The notes below the pieces were generated by a model. It was not told where the DNA came from. It saw nothing but the letters and a program-made list of their open reading frames with translations, and did no database searches. From Pseudopithomyces maydicus (lineage: Eukaryota > Ascomycota > Dothideomycetes > Pleosporales > Didymosphaeriaceae): 64,000 nucleotides of DNA. The position numbers and the translations under genes are program-made. Location: positions 2,604,001-2,668,000 of the forward strand of contig JANTUC010000001.1 of assembly GCA_026873275.1 (NCBI GenBank). The letters run 5' to 3'. Below, one piece after another: positions 59,575 through 64,000 of the stretch. The stretch's first letter is position 1, and each line of letters starts with the position of its first letter.

Positions 59575-60347
59575 CTAGGAGGTTTCATTTTTGATCTGGA
59601 TACCCTTGACATCCCCATGTAATATCTCGAGAAGTTTGCGGAGTGTTTCTTGGTTGCTACTTCGCCGCCTTGACTGCTTGCCATCCTCATCGTCGCCCTC
59701 GGCGTCGTCATGTTGCGCGAGGAGCTCATTCGTTTTTCGAAGCTTTTCATATGCAGCGTTGAGATCGGAATAAGAGGCTTCCAGCTTGTTGTACTTTTCG
59801 GTCAAGACGGAGAGCTGTGCTTCGAGATCCCGAGCGTGCTTCTCCTTGCGTTCCCTGAAAGCGCGCTGGGCTGCGCGATTCTGAGCTCGTCTCCTCTGTG
59901 CATGGGTCAATATGTGAGGCGCAGAAAGTAACGGAAAACAACGTACCCCGGAAGTGGTGTGCTGGCGTTCTGTGGGCGGTTGAGTCTGGGACATTTGCTG
60001 GGACAGGGGGACGTGAGAGAAGACAGGGTCAACATGGCGTGGGCTGTCGTGGTCTGAACCGAATTCGGGTGGAGTCATTGGCAATTGGTAGTTTCCGAAA
60101 TGCATGGGTTCGCCGGCCATCTGGGGGTAGTATTCTTGGGGGAGAGCACCCGGAAACTGGTCGTAGGTGGAGGAAACCTGGTGGGGTTAGCCTGGTGGTG
60201 GAGTGGTTGCTGGGACGTTACGCACGGGTGAGGCAGTCAGGCTGGGGACCTTTGCGAGGTCTGGGGGAGCTCGAAGATGGTGGTCTGGTGGGGAGGCATG
60301 GGGTAGTTGGCCTGCGACCACCACGCATCGAACGAGGAGGAGTCCAT
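59575..60347 (-). CDS. AP-1/Yap-like bZIP transcription factor (one apparent frameshift)
   Basis: Nuclear bZIP factor, ~224 residues, exons 60347-60226, 60177-59947 and 59895-59575. ATG 60347 gives MDSSSFDAWWSQANYP. In exon 1 the frame must change at the G5 run 60263-60267 (C5 on the coding strand): one more base turns FELP into PDLAKVPSLTASP, which then joins exon 2 in phase and makes exon 1 divisible by three. Exon 2 is Pro/Met/Gln-rich (FGNYQLPMTPPEFGSDH). Exon 3 begins with the basic region RRRAQNRAAQRAFRERK, whose NxxAQRAFR is the Pap1/Yap1-type DNA-contact motif, followed by a leucine-zipper heptad stretch (LEAQLSVLTEKYNKL). A short acidic tail follows. No Cys-rich redox domains like those of Yap1 are seen. 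Without the added base, only the part from an internal Met (60120) would be made. Confidence 0.85.
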
Positions 60348-63300
60348 TTTTGAAGTGGCAAGGCTGGAGGGAGTAGTTGCTGAAACGGGTAACAGTGGAG
60401 GGGTGGGTTGTGGTTTGGGCGGTTGAACGGGAGGGTAGATGATGCTTATGTGGTTGTGACGAGCTTACACCATCGAGGGCAAGCTGAGCATCTTATAGAA
60501 GGGTAGCATGCAACGTTCGGGATGCAGCGCTCGAGTGGTGGCCAGGGATGCAGGGCTTGGGGATTTGCAGGGGTGCGAGGGCTTCGCATGGCGGCAGCGG
60601 CAGTCCGGAGGTCTGGGCGGTGGAACGGGCAAGCTTTCTGGTTGATGTTATTCTGGAGGGCGACGTTACACCACCGGGCAGGCGTGTGCGCGGGTGCAGG
60701 AAGGCGTGCGCTAAACCGAATCGGGCCGCTGATAAACCATTGGCTGGCTTGCACCCCCTGTCGTGAGGCCTGTCCGAGACGGTCGAGGTACCCGGCAGTC
60801 TAGCAAGCAAGCGGGTACCAGGTGGGTGTGTAGGGCCTAGCTATGAACAGTATGGTAGGCAGGTGTCTACCTGGACAGAACGTCTGGAGCAGCTGGAGGC
60901 ATCGCGGCATTGCGGCATCACGGCCTCCATTCACTCCCTCCCGCCACATTCACCTACTGGCAGTCCATCTACTGTACACGCCACCCCATGTACTCGTTGT
61001 AACGCGCAGATGGTTAGATGGTGCCTCCGCGCTTGCTGCGGATGCTGCGGACCGCCGTGGACCACGCCGTGGACAACTTCACACCTTGGCTGCCGATCCG
61101 TGGGCTGCTGCATCTGCGCGTCGCCGTCCGAGGTCGAACGCCTGCACCGCGGTACATGACTGAACCCTCCAGCTCGGCTGTTGTGGTGTTGCAGGACCGA
61201 ACTCGGCTCATTGACTGTACTATGAGTCCAGGGTCTACGCTACCCATCCCACCCCGTCACCGACTTTTGGCACCGTCGGTCGCAGACTAGCCCCGAAGAG
61301 CGGGACGGGTGGCTGCAACAGAAATAGGATGCCATGCCGCTCACCACGCCTGCGAGTATTGAACCGCAGGGCTGGACACTGCTCATTGGTGGATCCACCG
61401 CGCAACGCATGCTGCTCCTTCTCCCGTGACCGCCAGCCTCGTATCCTGCCTCTTCTCGCACGCTCGAGCCTTGGATTAAGAAATACCCAAAGAGGTTGAG
61501 AAGGCAGCGGCCGATGCTGCGAGCACCCCCAAACACGAACAAGGAGAATTTGCATCTCACCAGAAGCACATCCCCTAGTCTCACTTTTCCGGTCGCTGCG
61601 CCAGACTGCACTGAGATGTTCGTACACGAACGCCTATGCTAAAACCAGACCTATCGCAAAGCAAAGCAAAGAAAAATCTCCCATCTCATCGAAAAAGCCT
61701 TCCCTCTGGCTTCTCACATGACTAAACTGTTGCCCTAATCTGGTCAATTTTCTCTGGCTATCACACCATGTGCAGCAAACAACATGTGCACGCGAAGCCA
61801 CACCCGTTCCCTGTCCACACGCACATGTTTCCAACCAACGTCGCAAGGACCTGTACAGGTCATGTCATGTCTGGTGAACACCTCCAACGTTCCACACGCG
61901 AACACTCACAGGTGCTGCAACGCAACGCTAACCCCATGGAGCTACCACGTCGGCCCACTCGTGCAGAAGCGAATGCTTGTTTCCCAACGCCTCTTTATCA
62001 GATTGCAGGCAGGAAATCCTCGCCTAGATAACTCAAAGCCTGACTCGGCACCGCGAGAGCGGACAACAGCCACACGTCACCTAGCCCCGCTGCTGACATA
62101 GCTCTTCCATCGCAACACGTAAACCTGTGCACTTTCCACCGGCCAATCCACACAAGGCTGCCCACCAGGCTAAATCGACAACTGCACGCAAGAACACTCC
62201 ATGTCTTGGCTGCGAGCTTCGAGGCTCTCCGGCTTCTAGCGGCGATGCCCTGCTGCAGGGTAGACTGACTAACTCGACCCGTCAAATGCTAATCTCAGAA
62301 ATCCATCTCCGGTACATTTGCATAATCTCTCCTCTCCCCCTCCGCCCCGTTCGCCAGATGTTGGTCGCCTGGGTACGCCGCCCTGCCCCTGCAATCCCTT
62401 CGGTCGAACCTCCGCTTTCACAGGCAATTATTATGGACCCGAAATGCGATAGCGTGCGTCATACTGTACCTACCTTGCAGATCAGGGTTCGCAAGATCTA
62501 CCGGGCATATCGTGGGATTGGGCCGGCGGTGACATGCGCCACCAGTAACCTACTCGAGCAATTTACACGACGATCTGCTAGCCCTGAAGCTCTCCATCAT
62601 CCGCGAGCATGACAAAAAATGGCACAAAGGATCAAGTTTCGCTGGGACAATCGTCGATGGATCATGTTATGCTGGGGAAATCGTCGATGAGGTTTACTAG
62701 CATGTATGTGATGGAGAGGTGCCGGAAAATTCCGCACTCCCGGACCGTGTATCCACAAAGCAGGGTCAGTGGGAGCGGAAAAAATCTTCTTTCAAAATCT
62801 ATAAGGAGAAATTCCTTTTTTAGTTTGATAACTTGGAAGGCGTCCGGACATCTGAAACAAACACGCATACGTATACACGCTCTGGCCTACTTACTAAACG
62901 GCTTATAGGCTGCTGTGAGCTTGGCTATCGCGGAATTCAACAAACAGAAATTTTGACTCGTGTATGCCATATGTAGTGGAGAACCTGACATTTGTGGGTC
63001 CAATGGAGAAGAGGGGTTGGGGTTCCGTAATCCCTCGTGGGCTGACATACACAGTCTTCGCAGAGCCAGTGGGAACCCACGTGGGCCAAAACACGCAGCC
63101 TCGTCCAGAATGCATACACTCCTACTGCTATACATATTCTAGGTGGTTTGAGCATGATATCAAACATATGTACATATGATCCATTCCTCTGATTACTCGC
63201 CAATTGGCTTTTATAACAGAATCTTCGACCTGAACACTGAGAATGAGCTGAAGAGTCGTTTCGGAGCTAAAACTCGAGGAAGGCCCATCTCCGTGACAGT

Positions 63301-64000
63301 ACTTGGGTGCCAAGACGAAATAATCCACCCAGGATACCCATCACAATGGCTCATTATCAGATCCGCTCCTCTTCAAAATACCGCCGAAGTTCCTCCTTTC
63401 GCCCACGCTAGTCTTGCTATTGGTAATTGTTACCGTGAAAAAGAATGCCCTCCACGCTTCAACCCGCACTGTGAGATTTGCCACCGATGTCGGACTAGGC
63501 TAAGTGGACAAACGTGTAGGTGGCCAATGCAAATAATAGACTTCTGGGGTGAGCATTGACCTGCGGGTATCTGCCTAGAGATCTCGATTCGAAGTGATAT
63601 GCCAAGTGACTCAAGCATGAGTCTGAGGCCTTAGTCTGTCCTTGTTTGCAGCTCGCGGTTATGGCGGCGTTACAGTGCCCCGTGTACCTGTGTACGTCTG
63701 CCGAGGTAAGATGAGGATGAGGATGAGGGTTGCTCGAAGCATAGGGCTAGCATATTTACAATATGAAAGTATTGCATGCAGGTATATCCAAAAAAGGGAA
63801 AAGTCTCCTTGAGAAGAGCCCGCTTTAATAGATCCATATACATGTATACCTGGATAGATGTCGATGCTCCGCTATGTACGGTTGAGTACAGCAGAGCCGC
63901 TCATCCGTCCAGGTCTCCGTTGATGGGAAAACCACGCAGCTGCAACCCCTAGTCTAGACTGCGGCTCTTCAATGATCTACGTACCTCCAATGTTCTACAA
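60348..64000. other. gene-poor region to the window end
   Basis: 3.65 kb with no confident gene. The bZIP promoter is at its left end. Middle part (60500-61300) is GC-rich with many overlapping open frames on both strands; 61500-62300 is C-rich on the plus strand. An open frame at 63176-63559 is listed separately. A GATGAG repeat occurs at 63712-63733. No RNA gene recognised. Confidence 0.5.
63176..63559 (+). CDS. uncertain open frame, 127 residues
   Basis: No family recognised. Starts MIHSSDYSPIGFYNRIFDL and ends with a cysteine-rich part (CEICHRCRTRLSGQTC) that superficially recalls a metal-binding knuckle. Length alone is the support; there is no clear promoter or intron. Confidence 0.2.
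   Translation: MIHSSDYSPIGFYNRIFDLNTENELKSRFGAKTRGRPISVTVLGCQDEIIHPGYPSQWLIIRSAPLQNTAEVPPFAHASLAIGNCYREKECPPRFNPHCEICHRCRTRLSGQTCRWPMQIIDFWGEH

Noticed and set aside
62127..62612. 161-residue open frame
   Set aside because: C-rich region opens several frames at once; composition (Pro, Arg, Ser, His) is not protein-like and no motif is present.
1..64000. tRNA, rRNA, CRISPR array, operon-type or viral genes
   Set aside because: No cloverleaf-compatible B-box in a sensible context, no regularly spaced repeats, no viral hallmark proteins were seen; a tRNAscan-type search would be decisive.

Overview
The window looks like nuclear DNA of a filamentous ascomycete (Pezizomycotina). Coding regions are split by short introns, mostly 43-70 bases, with GT..AG borders and CTAAC/CTAAT-like branch points. 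Several families are typical of such fungi: a Zn2Cys6 factor, a HET-domain protein, a CAP10-like GT90, GMC oxidoreductase, DHA1-type MFS carriers and a Hos3-type deacetylase. Dothideomycetes, perhaps Pleosporales, is my best guess from the style of the proteins; it is inference only. Intron positions were read by eye and checked by splice-site form, reading phase and, where possible, by total length divisible by three.

Layout. 0-10 kb: the 3' end of an unrecognised gene, a Zn2Cys6 transcription factor, a multi-membrane GT90 glycosyltransferase and an MFS carrier, the last three all on the minus strand. 11-24 kb: an F-box-like-motif protein, a manganese-type CDF transporter, an APH-fold kinase-like protein, an unknown nuclear-looking protein, a Hos3-like histone deacetylase and a RING protein, all on the plus strand. 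24-37 kb is a housekeeping block: splicing factor RSE1 and ribosome-biogenesis gene SDA1 diverge from one 380-base promoter, followed by a protein with a Gln/Tyr/Gly-rich tail and the mitochondrial Lon protease. 38-56.5 kb has an accessory character: two MFS carriers, a HET-domain protein, a secreted Asp-box propeller, a secreted GMC/AA3 flavoprotein, a single-pass surface protein, a secreted M28 aminopeptidase and a small secreted cysteine protein. From 56.5 kb to the end the sequence is gene-poor except for one AP-1-like bZIP gene, and carries a (CA)n tract and a GGGAT-type minisatellite.

The most notable pattern is that four otherwise good genes read through only if one base is added to a homopolymer: SDA1 twice, the HET gene, the second accessory MFS and the bZIP. 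Four of the five sites are C5 tracts (on the coding strand) where six C would restore the frame. Because SDA1 is essential in yeast, assembly or consensus error is the likeliest cause, but real slippage is possible.

I found no convincing tRNA, rRNA, CRISPR array, intact transposon, provirus or secondary-metabolite backbone gene, and no clear case for a wholly new biological system. The best leads are the secreted/transport block around 38-56 kb, the deacetylase with a 29-base exon, and the low-complexity tail next to SDA1.
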